This document shows, one piece after another, positions 1-7,972 of a DNA stretch of 15,736 bases. Origin of the DNA: JAFGIT01 sp016929465 [NCBI: Candidatus Coatesbacteria bacterium] (GTDB lineage Bacteria > B130-G9); contig JAFGIT010000351.1 of NCBI GenBank assembly GCA_016929465.1, forward strand, positions 1 through 15,736. The letters run 5' to 3'. Each line of letters opens with the position of its first letter. Positions within the stretch are counted from its first letter, which is position 1. Both the position numbers and the translations under genes were made by a program. The notes under the pieces are model-generated. The model was given only the letters and a program-made list of their open reading frames with translations. It was not told where the DNA came from and did no database searches.

Positions 1-719
1 CACTCGAGTTCAGAAACGCGCTCGAGGCGGTATGGGAATTGATTTCGAAGGCGAATGTCTGCATCGACCGCGAGAAGCCCTGGGCGCTCTACAATAGCGG
101 CGATATGGAGAAGCTCGGCTCCGTCCTGTATTCGGTGCTAGAGACAGGACGCATCGTGCTGAACATGCTCCACCCATTCATCCCGTCTGCCGCGGAGCAA
201 ATGCTCCGACAGCTCGGCGCCCCCGAGACCGGTGGAAGCGACCTACCCGACAGAGCCAAATGGGGAGGGCTGGTAGCAGGCAATCCACTCGGAGAACTCG
301 CACCGGTCTTTGTGAAGAGAAAGGTACAAAAGCAGACGCCAGAGAAGCCGGCGCCCTCAAACAAAAAGAAAGAGAAAGGTGATAAAGTGGTTAAACCTGA
401 AATAGCGATCGACGATTTCGCAAAGGTCCAGCTTGTGGTCGGAGAGATAACGAACGCGGAGCCCGTCGAGGGTTCGCAGAAGCTCTTGAAGCTCGCCGTC
501 GATATCGGCGACGAGGTTAGGCAGGCGGTGGCCGGGATGAGGGAATTCTATGAGCCGGACGAGATGGTCGGCAAGAAGGTCATATTCCTCGCAAACCTCG
601 CCCCAGCCAAGATATTCGGCATCGAGTCGCAGGGGATGATCCTTGCCGCGGAGGGCGGAGGTATCGTCTCATTGCTATCGATAGACAAAGATGTCCCGAT
701 CGGATCGGGCATCAGATGA
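1..719 (+). CDS. metG: Methionyl-tRNA synthetase, C-terminal part (5' end outside window)
   Basis: The frame is open from base 3 to the TGA at 717-719, so only the last 238 codons are present. The enzyme charges tRNA-Met in the cytoplasm. The first ~80 residues read as the end of the helical anticodon-binding domain (EFRNALEAVWELISKAN, then DREKPWALYN). A Lys/Pro/Glu-rich linker follows (about bases 305-390). The last ~110 residues form a tRNA-binding OB-fold of the Trbp111/CsaA type, with IDDFAKVQLVVGEI, AVAGMREFY, and ANLAPAKIFGIESQGMILAA. This appended domain is common in bacterial MetG and promotes dimerisation and tRNA binding. The catalytic HIGH and KMSKS motifs lie upstream, outside the window. 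purN begins 13 bp downstream, so the two may share a transcript. Confidence 0.96.
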   Translation, partial: LEFRNALEAVWELISKANVCIDREKPWALYNSGDMEKLGSVLYSVLETGRIVLNMLHPFIPSAAEQMLRQLGAPETGGSDLPDRAKWGGLVAGNPLGELAPVFVKRKVQKQTPEKPAPSNKKKEKGDKVVKPEIAIDDFAKVQLVVGEITNAEPVEGSQKLLKLAVDIGDEVRQAVAGMREFYEPDEMVGKKVIFLANLAPAKIFGIESQGMILAAEGGGIVSLLSIDKDVPIGSGIR

Positions 720-732
720 TTGGGATGAAAGC

Positions 733-1386
733 ATGATGAAACGTGGAAGACCAGCTTCACTTGCGGTGCTGCTGTCAGGCACCGGGACAACGCTGCAAAA
801 TCTAATAGATAAGATAGCGGCTGGCGAGCTGCCCGTTAAGATCGCGGTGGTGGTCTCGAGCAGACCCGATGCGTATGGAGTAGTGCGTGCTCATAAGGCA
901 GGCATTCCTGTTGAGGTAATCAATCGGAAGGACTTCGAGGACCCAATGGAGCACGCGGAGGCCGTGAAAGCACGTCTTGCTAAGCACGACATCGACCTCA
1001 TAGTGCTAGCGGGTTACAACCACATCGTCGCGCTAGAGAAGAGCCGTCAGGTGCCTGCAATCAACATCCATCCCGCACTGATTCCGGCTTTTAGCGGCAA
1101 AGGCTTCTACGGCGATCGAGTCCACAAGGCCGTCCTTGAATACGGCGTCAGATTCACTGGTGTCACGGTGCACTTCGTCGATGACGAATACGACCACGGG
1201 CCGGTCATACTCCAGGAGACGGTGGAGGTTCGGGATGATGACACAGTCGAAACTCTGCGCTCCCGCGTGCAGCAGGTCGAGCACCGGCTGTACCCGACTG
1301 CAATCAAGCTCTTCGCCGAGGGGCGACTGAAAGTGGAAGGCCGCAGGGTCAAAATCATGCCGCGCCGCCGCAAGCAGCAATCCTGA
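733..1386 (+). CDS. purN: Phosphoribosylglycinamide formyltransferase (GART)
   Basis: 217 aa, the usual size. It transfers a formyl group from 10-formyl-THF to GAR, the third step of purine synthesis. A phosphate-binding loop reads LLSGTGTTLQNL near the N-terminus (residues 13-24; E. coli has GNGSNLQ). The catalytic trio is visible: N111 and H113 in INIHPALIPAF and D154 in YDHGPVILQ. Between them is SGKGFYGD, about five residues longer than the E. coli loop and familiar from other bacterial PurN proteins. The frame stays open back to 691, inside metG, but the tandem ATGs at 733 and 736 place the N-terminus just before the Rossmann strand, so I use 733; the ribosome-binding site is weak. No other pur genes are nearby. 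Confidence 0.95.
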   Translation: MMKRGRPASLAVLLSGTGTTLQNLIDKIAAGELPVKIAVVVSSRPDAYGVVRAHKAGIPVEVINRKDFEDPMEHAEAVKARLAKHDIDLIVLAGYNHIVALEKSRQVPAINIHPALIPAFSGKGFYGDRVHKAVLEYGVRFTGVTVHFVDDEYDHGPVILQETVEVRDDDTVETLRSRVQQVEHRLYPTAIKLFAEGRLKVEGRRVKIMPRRRKQQS

Positions 1387-1418
1387 AAGGTACCACTCCT
1401 GAAAGAGGGAGCCTGAAC

Positions 1419-2522
1419 TTGGAAACTGGAGCCCCCAGGGTCGCCATCGTGCACGACTGGTTGACCGGCATGAGGGGAGGGGAGCGGATACTCGAGTCGC
1501 TGTGCCGGCTCTTTCCATCCGCCACTATCTTCACTCTTCTGCACCTGCCGGGGTCGGTATCGCACCAGATCGAGTCGCATCCTATCCGCACCTCGTTCAT
1601 TCAGCGACTCCCGTTCACCAGGGAGCACTACAGGAGATATCTGCCACTATTCCCGCGAGCCATCGAGGCGTTCGATCTATCAGGCTTCGACCTCGTAATC
1701 AGCATCAGCCACTGCGTCGCAAAGGGGATAATCCCACCCGAGGGGGCGGTCTCGGTGTGCATCTGCCTGACCCCCGTGAGATACTCCTGGGACCAAATGG
1801 ATACATACTTCCCGGAGAGCTCGCCGCAAAACAAGCTCCTCATCAGGCCGCTCCTGAAGAGGCTCAGGGATTGGGACCGAAGGACAGCGGACAGGGTGCA
1901 CCATTATATCGCTATCTCCGATTTCGTGGCCGATAGGATAAGGCGTTACTATGACCGAGACTCGGAGGTCATATACCCACCCGTTGATATGTCCAGGTTT
2001 GCCATAGCACCGGTTGGGTCGGACGATTTCTATCTGATTGTCTCCGCGTTCGCTCCGTATAAGCGACTCGACATCGCGATCGAGGCCTTCAAGTGCCTCG
2101 ATGCGAAGCTCAAGATCATCGGCAAGGGTCAGGATGAGAGACGCCTAAGGGAGATGGCCCCCCCCAACGTCGAGTTCCTCGGTCCAGTCTCCGATGAAGT
2201 CGTGGCGGACCACCTTGCCCTCTGCAAAGCCCTTCTCTTCTGCGGGGTGGAGGACTTCGGTATCGTCCCGCTGGAGGCACTCGCCTCGGGACGCCCGGTG
2301 ATCGCATTCGGTCAGGGTGGGGTCCTGGAGACCCTCGAAGACGGCAGAACCGGCGTCTTCTTCTCAGAGCAAACCCCCGCCTCCCTCATCTCCGCCATCG
2401 AGCGAGCCGAGACCATCGATTTCTACCCAGATACCCTCCGTAAGGCAGCCGCAAGGTTCGACATTCCAGTATTCGAGCGTCGGTTCAGGGAATTCATCGC
2501 GGACAGGGTCGGGATTAGATAG
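1419..2522 (+). CDS. GT4-family glycosyltransferase (mannosyltransferase-like)
   Basis: 367 aa, two Rossmann domains (GT-B fold), cytoplasmic or membrane-associated. The N-terminal half carries VAIVHDWLTGMRGGERILE, typical of GT4 enzymes in exopolysaccharide or O-antigen clusters that use nucleotide sugars such as GDP-mannose. The C-terminal half has the donor-binding APYKR (residues 212-216), the loop IIGKGQDERRL, and the E-x7-E pair E278/E286 in EDFGIVPLEALASGRPVIA. The start is TTG at 1419, chosen because GAGGGAG lies about eight bases upstream and the strand beginning VAIVHDW follows immediately. Oddity: the family block I know as CHTPMRY reads CLTPVRY here, so residue 117 is Leu, not His. 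It stands alone, 32 bp after purN, with no other sugar genes, so its acceptor cannot be guessed. Confidence 0.9.
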   Translation: METGAPRVAIVHDWLTGMRGGERILESLCRLFPSATIFTLLHLPGSVSHQIESHPIRTSFIQRLPFTREHYRRYLPLFPRAIEAFDLSGFDLVISISHCVAKGIIPPEGAVSVCICLTPVRYSWDQMDTYFPESSPQNKLLIRPLLKRLRDWDRRTADRVHHYIAISDFVADRIRRYYDRDSEVIYPPVDMSRFAIAPVGSDDFYLIVSAFAPYKRLDIAIEAFKCLDAKLKIIGKGQDERRLREMAPPNVEFLGPVSDEVVADHLALCKALLFCGVEDFGIVPLEALASGRPVIAFGQGGVLETLEDGRTGVFFSEQTPASLISAIERAETIDFYPDTLRKAAARFDIPVFERRFREFIADRVGIR

Positions 2523-2730
2523 CGGCTGAGGCGGTTGGACGATGCTCAATGCGCTCATCTGTCTTATCGCAACACATCGGAAAGGCACGACGACAAACAC
2601 CACAATCCGGGCAGCCAGCCCCGATTGCGTGTCAGCTTTTTGTTTAGCGTCGCTTGCGAAATCGATGGCCCTGCGATACCTTATATGGGGGAATCACTGT
2701 CTATTTAAGCCGAGATTCTGAATTGCAGAG

Positions 2731-3522
2731 GTGAATTTGCACAGCGATCCATTTTTCAGGCGAGACAATCTTTCCGTATTCAACGCTGATTTCCTGACAA
2801 CCGACTGCGTCGAGCCGGCCTCCGTCGATCTGATTGTGACCTCGCCCCCCTACAACGTCGAGATCGATTACGGCTCATACGATGACCAATCATCTTATTC
2901 GTCCTATCTGGATTTCACCCGGAAATGGCTCGGGCGAGCCTTGGAGGTGCTGAAGGACGACGGTCGGATGTGCCTGAACATTCCACTCGATAAGAATAAA
3001 GGCGGTCAACAAAGCGTATATGCCGACATCGTCAGCATCGCAAAGGAGGTCGGTCTTAGATACCACTCGACGGTCATCTGGAACGAGCAGAACATCTCGA
3101 GACGGACAGCGTGGGGCTCCTGGCTCTCGGCGAGCGCACCCTTTGTGATAGCGCCTGTCGAAATGATCGCAATCCTGTATAGGGATTCATGGAAGAAGAC
3201 AAGCGGCTCGAGGAAGTCGGATATAGATAGGCAGGAATTCATGGACTGGACGAACGGGGTCTGGACCTTTCCTGGAGAGAGCAAGAAGCGCATAGGACAT
3301 CCCGCGCCATTCCCTGTCGAACTGCCCAGGCGATGCATCAAGCTCTTTACCTACGTCGGCGATGCAGTTCTCGATCCTTTCATGGGAAGCGGATCGACGC
3401 TCATTGCGAGCGCCGAGACCGGCAGGAATGGAGTAGGCATCGAGATAGATCCGAACTATTGCGAGATCGCGGCCAAGAGGCTCAGCGGGGCGATAGAACC
3501 GAATGAGCACAATAGCGAATGA
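2731..3522 (+). CDS. Beta-class site-specific DNA methyltransferase, likely N4-cytosine
   Basis: 263 aa. It transfers a methyl group from SAM to an exocyclic amino group of DNA. The catalytic motif IV is TSPPY (residues 37-41) and the SAM-binding motif I is DPFMGSGST (215-223), followed by GIEID (236-240). Motif IV before motif I with the recognition region between is the beta order. SPPY, not DPPY, favours N4-methylcytosine, though adenine is not excluded. The middle is strongly conserved in a family I recognise: NIPLDKNKGGQQS, WNEQNISRRTAWGSW, and WTFPGESKKRIGHPAPFP. The start is GTG at 2731 with only a poor ribosome-binding site (GCAGAG directly upstream). No restriction endonuclease or specificity subunit lies nearby, so it looks like an orphan enzyme. 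The recognition sequence cannot be read from the protein. Confidence 0.92.
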   Translation: MNLHSDPFFRRDNLSVFNADFLTTDCVEPASVDLIVTSPPYNVEIDYGSYDDQSSYSSYLDFTRKWLGRALEVLKDDGRMCLNIPLDKNKGGQQSVYADIVSIAKEVGLRYHSTVIWNEQNISRRTAWGSWLSASAPFVIAPVEMIAILYRDSWKKTSGSRKSDIDRQEFMDWTNGVWTFPGESKKRIGHPAPFPVELPRRCIKLFTYVGDAVLDPFMGSGSTLIASAETGRNGVGIEIDPNYCEIAAKRLSGAIEPNEHNSE

Positions 3523-3541
3523 CTGTGAGCAACTTTCGTGA

Positions 3542-3582
3542 CTATATATTGTATGACGAGAGAGTATAACACCAATATATAG
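3542..3582. repeat. Perfect 10-bp inverted repeat upstream of the DUF6600-like gene
   Basis: CTATATATTG (3542-3551) and its exact reverse complement CAATATATAG (3573-3582) are separated by 21 bp. It lies 33 bp upstream of the TTGACA box for the next gene and 19 bp after the methyltransferase stop. No T-run follows, and the stem is almost all A/T, so a terminator is unlikely. A dyad binding site for a regulator is the simpler reading, but no regulator is known. Confidence 0.6.
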
Positions 3583-3614
3583 CCCCCATGCTAACTTACG
3601 TTAAACCTACTGCC

Positions 3615-3641
3615 TTGACAGATTGTTCTTATTGGTATAGC
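3615..3641 (+). promoter_or_regulatory. Sigma-70-like promoter with extended -10
   Basis: A perfect -35 box TTGACA (3615-3620) is followed after 15 bp by TATAGC (3636-3641), preceded by TG at 3633-3634, which makes an extended -10 element. The short spacer is compensated by the TGn motif. It would give a leader of roughly 70 bases before the ATG at 3717. Confidence 0.55.
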
Positions 3642-3703
3642 TTCATCATAGCAATATGTATTTCGGATATGCCCTTCACCCATTGGTGGGTAGGAAGCTC
3701 TAT

Positions 3704-3710
3704 AAGGAGG
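3704..3710 (+). promoter_or_regulatory. Consensus ribosome-binding site that sets the start at 3717
   Basis: AAGGAGG six bases before ATG 3717. It decides against the in-frame ATG at 3588, which lies upstream of the promoter and would put about 40 unlikely residues ahead of a clear signal peptide. Confidence 0.85.
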
Positions 3711-3716
3711 TTTAAC

Positions 3717-5315
3717 ATGGGCAAATCATCTCGGATAATATCAATTGCAGCGTTGCTAGCAGCTGTCATGGCAGTTCTCTTGGCTGGCCTCGCCGGCGCT
3801 GAGCCGGTCCTTTCCAACGTCAAGATCACTCTTTCGAGCGGGTCCATTCTCGACGCCAACGTCATCTATTGCCAGAATGAAGGAGCCGAGTTCCTTCTCG
3901 AGGCAGACGGTATTTGCTATGCCTTCGTGTTTGCGGTTGACCCGTCCGGCGAAGTTCGCCTCGCATTCCCGAACCAGGGCCACCCGTTCAACATGCTGAG
4001 CCCAAATCAAACCATGAGGGTCCCTGACAGCGGTTACTCACAGGGCGTGGGAGTCACGACCGGGTGGGCGGCGCTCGTTGCCGTGGCCTCGGATGACCCA
4101 TCTTGGGCGTATAGCTTCAATGAGTTCTATGCGCCGGGGGTCTGGAATGCTAACCTGTTTTCTGCTTGGGCGGGTCAAGACAGCTCTGCAATCGAAGCAT
4201 CATCGGACGGCACTTCAGGCAGTTGCCGGGCGGGGATATCGCCCGACATGAGAGATGAGCTCAGGGAGGAGATCCAGCACCGAGGTCCATCCATCACTTC
4301 CGAGAAGGTCGATGGGATATTGGCTCAGGCGAGAGCGGCTGTCCACGGTTATCGCTTCGCCTTCGAGAAGCAGCGCTATTGCGTTGCGAGTACCGCTTAT
4401 GCGACCCCCTCCTATTACGGGAGCGATGACGCCGAGACCAGTTCCTATTCGTATTCATGGTATGTCTTCAACGACGACCTATCCCCATACGGATACTGGG
4501 AATTCTATTCCGGCTACGGCTACGTCTGGCGTCCGTATCACGTGTCCATCGGGTGGGGTCCATACTACCGCGGCCGCTGGGTATTTACCTCATACGGTTG
4601 GACGTGGGTATCGTCTGATCCGTGGGGGTGGATAACCTGCCATTATGGCTATTGGGCAAAGACCCGAAGATGGGGCTGGGTCTGGCTTCCAGGCAGCGTG
4701 TGGTCCCCCGCGCGGGTCTCTTGGTACAGGTCGAAGGGTCACGTCGGATGGCGCCCGGCTCCACTGCCGTCGCATATCAGGGTCTCATTCGAGGTGGACT
4801 TGGACGACTACTCCATGACATACGTGTCGCGCGACCATTTCACCTCCGACAAGGTGGACAGATACGCCCATCATGGCTCTCTCAAGAAGCAAGGTGATGG
4901 CTTCATGACCGATGACGGAGACAAGATGGAGAGATTCCTCGGCGCGACGCCCGACAAAGAGCGTGAATTGGCCCCGGGTTCGGTCACGACCTTCGGCGTC
5001 ACGAGCAGCGACCTCGATAGCGGCCAGGGCAGGATCTATGGCTACTATAGGGTCGAGGATGAGAATCTCCGCATATTCAAGCCCAAGATGGAAAAGTCCA
5101 TCCGATATGACTCGAATTTCATTCCGCTTCGGAAGTCAAACTCGCCAAGATGGGATTATAGGCCAAATCCGGACAATGAAAGGTCGAGACCCAAGCAGAA
5201 GGCCCCCGATAAGCCGAAATCTAAGGAAAAAGAGAAGAAGAAGTCCTCTTCTCCGAAGGAAAAGCCAAAAGGCTCAGATCGAAGAAAGGCTGAGCCGAAG
5301 GAGAAGAAGGATTGA
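3717..5315 (+). CDS. Exported aromatic-rich protein, DUF4384-like plus DUF6600-like
   Basis: 532 aa, function unknown. Residues 1-28 are a signal peptide with a likely cut after AGA (GLAGA|EP). Residues ~32-130 resemble DUF4384: FVFAVDPSGEVRLAFPN followed by small beta segments. Residues ~247-350 are a Tyr/Trp/Gly block of the DUF6600 type: FNDDLSPYGYWEF, GYGYVWRPY, GRWVFTSYGWTWV, DPWGWITCHYGYW, GWVWLPGSVWSPARVSW, GHVGWRPAPLP. The last ~45 residues are a Lys/Pro/Ser/Glu low-complexity tail (KPKSKEKEKKKSSSPKEKP), strongly basic. Such proteins are taken to be secreted or periplasmic; a charged tail could contact the cell wall, polysaccharide or DNA, but that is inference. The start is set by the consensus ribosome-binding site. 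The lipoprotein gene begins 29 bp after the stop and may be co-transcribed, though no functional link is evident. Confidence 0.85.
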   Translation: MGKSSRIISIAALLAAVMAVLLAGLAGAEPVLSNVKITLSSGSILDANVIYCQNEGAEFLLEADGICYAFVFAVDPSGEVRLAFPNQGHPFNMLSPNQTMRVPDSGYSQGVGVTTGWAALVAVASDDPSWAYSFNEFYAPGVWNANLFSAWAGQDSSAIEASSDGTSGSCRAGISPDMRDELREEIQHRGPSITSEKVDGILAQARAAVHGYRFAFEKQRYCVASTAYATPSYYGSDDAETSSYSYSWYVFNDDLSPYGYWEFYSGYGYVWRPYHVSIGWGPYYRGRWVFTSYGWTWVSSDPWGWITCHYGYWAKTRRWGWVWLPGSVWSPARVSWYRSKGHVGWRPAPLPSHIRVSFEVDLDDYSMTYVSRDHFTSDKVDRYAHHGSLKKQGDGFMTDDGDKMERFLGATPDKERELAPGSVTTFGVTSSDLDSGQGRIYGYYRVEDENLRIFKPKMEKSIRYDSNFIPLRKSNSPRWDYRPNPDNERSRPKQKAPDKPKSKEKEKKKSSSPKEKPKGSDRRKAEPKEKKD

Positions 5316-5344
5316 GCCGGCGTGGATAGACCGCGGGGAATGGT

Positions 5345-6886
5345 TTGAGGCCGGGATCTCTGGCGGCGATCGCGCTGTCGATATGTCTTCTGATTGGCTG
5401 TGGGCAGGATGAGCCCTCCCCCCACCCGGGCAGCAGGCTCACCATAGCCCTTCAATCCGACCCCACATCGCTTGACCCCAGGCTCGCGACTGACGCGATG
5501 TCGAGTAGGGTGATCGACCTCCTATTCAATGGTCTCTTCAAGAACGACCCAAACGGGAGCATGCAGCCGGACCTCCTGGAGAGCTATAAACGCAATAGCG
5601 AGACTTCTTACCTTCTGAAGGTGAAGGAGGGCGTCCTCTTCTCGAATGGCGCCGAACTCACCTCCGATGACGTGAAATACACGATAGAGTCGGTGATGGA
5701 CCCGGCGTTCGGTTCTCGGAAGGCGGCGGCGTTCAAGAACGTGTCAATGGTCGAGATAATGGACCGCTATTCACTTATGGTCTGGCTTAAAGAGCCCCAG
5801 GCGAGCTTTCTCGAGTGTCTGAAGATTGGGATTGTGCACAAAGGCGAGGCGGAAAAGGCCGGAGACGAGTTCGCTTCCAGGCCCGTCGGCACCGGCCCTT
5901 TCACACTCGTCGAGTGGGATAAGGGCAGCCATATAGTGCTCAGGAGACGAGATGACTACTTCGAGGGAGCGCCCAGGATCGAGGCGATCGATTGCAGGAT
6001 AGTGCCCGACACATCGACCAGGCTCCTCGAGCTAAGGAAAGGATCGGTCGAATTCGTCGAGAATGACATCCCGCCGGAACTCGTAGAGGCCTTTCAGGGG
6101 GACGCGAAGTTCAAAGTCGAAATGGCCCCAAGCAGCACTTTCAAGTATATCGGGATTAATATGAAGCACCCCATCCTGTCAAGGCGTGATGTGCGTGCGG
6201 CGATGGCCCACGCAATCGACAGGAATTCGATAGTCGATAGGCTCCTGCTTGGCCAGGCGACGCTTGCGTCGGGGCTTCTCTGCCCGGGCAATCCGTTCTA
6301 CCTTCCTGACCTGAAGCAATACGAGTTCGACCCGGCACTTGCACGCAGGATGCTCGACGAGGCGGGGCTTATGGTTGACGCCGAAAAGGGCTGCCGGTTC
6401 TCGATCACCTTCAAGACCTCGAAGGATGAAAGGGCGAACCAGATCGCACAGATCATCCAGCAGCAACTCTCAGATGTTGGGATCCAGATGGAGATCAAGT
6501 CTTACGAGTGGGCGACCTTTTATAGCGACATAATCGGCGGCAACTTCGACATCTACTCACTCACCTGGGTGGGTATCTCGGACCCCGACTTCTTCTACGA
6601 CGCCTTCAACTCAAAGAGCATCCCCCCGAATGGGGTCAACCGGGGCCATTACAGCAATCCTGAGATCGATAGGCTCACGGAACAGGGCAGGATAGAGCTG
6701 AATCCATCCGTGCGCCTGGAAACCTATAGGCAGGTCCAGGAGATAATCGCCCACGACCTGCCATACATCCCCCTCTGGTACCCCCACAACGTCGCGATTA
6801 TGTCCAGCAGGCTGAAGGGATTCGAGCTGTATCCGTCGGGTGATTTCAAGTCATTCGCGAAGGCAGAGCTTCTCCCAGCGCAATGA
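5345..6886 (+). CDS. Peptide/nickel-type ABC transporter substrate-binding lipoprotein (SBP family 5)
   Basis: 513 aa, the usual size for the OppA/DppA family. It captures oligopeptides or related solutes outside the inner membrane. The N-terminus is a lipoprotein signal with lipobox LIGC and lipidated Cys19. Family features: LTIALQSDPTSLDPRLATD, VIDLLFNGLFKND, ESYKRNSETSYLLKVKEGVLFSNG, LTSDDVKYTIE, PVGTGPFTLVEWDKGSHIVLRR, LSRRDVRAAMAHAIDRNSIV, and near the end DLPYIPLWYPHNVAI. The start is TTG 5345 with GGGGAA just upstream; a nearby ATG at 5340 is in another frame. The stop overlaps the permease start by 4 bp (ATGA), so the two are translationally coupled. The ligand cannot be inferred from sequence alone. 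Confidence 0.93.
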   Translation: MRPGSLAAIALSICLLIGCGQDEPSPHPGSRLTIALQSDPTSLDPRLATDAMSSRVIDLLFNGLFKNDPNGSMQPDLLESYKRNSETSYLLKVKEGVLFSNGAELTSDDVKYTIESVMDPAFGSRKAAAFKNVSMVEIMDRYSLMVWLKEPQASFLECLKIGIVHKGEAEKAGDEFASRPVGTGPFTLVEWDKGSHIVLRRRDDYFEGAPRIEAIDCRIVPDTSTRLLELRKGSVEFVENDIPPELVEAFQGDAKFKVEMAPSSTFKYIGINMKHPILSRRDVRAAMAHAIDRNSIVDRLLLGQATLASGLLCPGNPFYLPDLKQYEFDPALARRMLDEAGLMVDAEKGCRFSITFKTSKDERANQIAQIIQQQLSDVGIQMEIKSYEWATFYSDIIGGNFDIYSLTWVGISDPDFFYDAFNSKSIPPNGVNRGHYSNPEIDRLTEQGRIELNPSVRLETYRQVQEIIAHDLPYIPLWYPHNVAIMSSRLKGFELYPSGDFKSFAKAELLPAQ

Positions 6887-7803
6887 TCTCACCCGCCATT
6901 AGGAAGCGCCTGCTCATGTTTCCGATCACCGTCTTCTTTGTCTGCACGGTTGTCTTTTTCGTCATCCATCTCGTCCCGGGTGACCCCGCAGCGCTCATGC
7001 TCGGCGAATCCGCGGAGCCAGGTGACATCGAGGCCTTAAGGAGCCAACTCGGCCTTGATAGACCATTGGGCGCCCAATACACATCGTATCTTGTGGGCCT
7101 TCTAAGGCTCGACCTCGGCCGTTCGATATGGACCAAGGAGCCGGTCCTCGACCGGATTCTCGACCGGTATCCTGCGACGATGGAGCTCGCCCTCTTCGCG
7201 ATGGTTTTCGCCGTGGTATTCGCGATCCCGATCGGCATCCTGTCAGCAATGAAGCCTAACAGCCTGATTGACCGCCTTGCGATGTTCCTCTCGGTGTTGG
7301 GCGTTTCGATCCCGAATTTCTTCCTTGGGCTGGTCCTGATCGTGGTCTTCTCGGTGGAGCTCGACCTTCTGCCTGTTTCGGGGCGTGGGGGCATAGAGCA
7401 TATCATCCTGCCCGCGGTGACGCTCGGTCTTGGGATGTCAGCGATACTCGCGCGGATGACGCGGAGCCAGATGATCGAGGCGCTCGCCTCGGATTATGTC
7501 CGCACAGCGAGGGCGAAGGGCCTTTCCGAGTTCACGGTCATCACGAAGCATGCCCTCCGCAACGCACTCACCCCGGTCGTTACCATCCTGGGCCTGCAGA
7601 TGGGGGCGCTGCTCACGGGTGCCATCATAACCGAGACGATATTCTCATACGAGGGCATCGGCTCGCTCATGATCCAGTCGATAGCCCGCCGAGACTACCC
7701 CCAGGTGCAGGCCTGCGTCCTCGTGATCGCGATATCCTACGTCCTCGCCAACCTCTTCGCCGACCTCACTTACAGGGCCCTCGATCCCCGGATAAGGTTG
7801 TAA
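6883..7803 (+). CDS. DppB/OppB-type ABC transporter permease
   Basis: 306 aa, about six membrane segments, inner membrane. The N-terminus has the DppB signature FFVIHLVPGDPA, followed by the external region LRSQLGLDRPLGAQY. The EAA loop that contacts the ATPase is visible: ALASDYVRTARAKG then ITKHALRNAL. The C-terminus ends LDPRIRL, usual for the family. ATG 6883 overlaps the lipoprotein stop by 4 bp. The DppC-type permease and the DppD/DppF ATPases that normally follow are absent; a palindromic element and a convergent gene come next. The partners must be elsewhere, or the operon has been cut short. The gene itself looks intact. Confidence 0.94.
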   Translation: MISPAIRKRLLMFPITVFFVCTVVFFVIHLVPGDPAALMLGESAEPGDIEALRSQLGLDRPLGAQYTSYLVGLLRLDLGRSIWTKEPVLDRILDRYPATMELALFAMVFAVVFAIPIGILSAMKPNSLIDRLAMFLSVLGVSIPNFFLGLVLIVVFSVELDLLPVSGRGGIEHIILPAVTLGLGMSAILARMTRSQMIEALASDYVRTARAKGLSEFTVITKHALRNALTPVVTILGLQMGALLTGAIITETIFSYEGIGSLMIQSIARRDYPQVQACVLVIAISYVLANLFADLTYRALDPRIRL

Positions 7804-7831
7804 TTGCAGCTTCGCGTCAAAGGAGCTTTGG

Positions 7832-7913
7832 TGTAGGGGCGGGGCTTGTCTCCGCCCTTTGCCGGACGCGATTCAATGTGACGAAGTGGGCAGACACAAG
7901 GCCTGCCCCTACA
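7832..7913. repeat. Palindromic two-hairpin element (GTAGGGGC type)
   Basis: The 20-bp ends (7832-7851 and 7894-7913) are inverted repeats matching at 17 of 20 positions, beginning TGTAGGGGC and ending GCCCCTACA. Each arm also folds on itself: GGGCGG (7837-7842) with CCGCCC (7852-7857), and GGGCAG (7888-7893) with CTGCCC (7903-7908). The element is 82 bp, carries no gene, and sits between convergent genes. This architecture matches short palindromic repeats dispersed in many genomes (REP- or MITE-like). I recall similar GTAGGGGC palindromes from metagenome contigs but cannot confirm this here. It could end transcription in both directions, though no T-run is present. Confidence 0.65.
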
Positions 7914-7972
7914 GAAGACCCTCATGTCGATTCATGGCTCAGCCTCTTGCAGACCGCCGGAAGGGTCAAGCT

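Noticed and set aside
2523-2730. Possible terminator or TATA-like promoter between the glycosyltransferase and methyltransferase genes
   Set aside because: There is a TTTTTG run near 2637-2643 without a convincing stem, and the TTATATG and CTATTTAAG strings lack a partner box.
3588-3716. Upstream ATG for the DUF6600-like gene
   Set aside because: It would start upstream of the promoter and bury the signal peptide; the consensus AAGGAGG serves ATG 3717.
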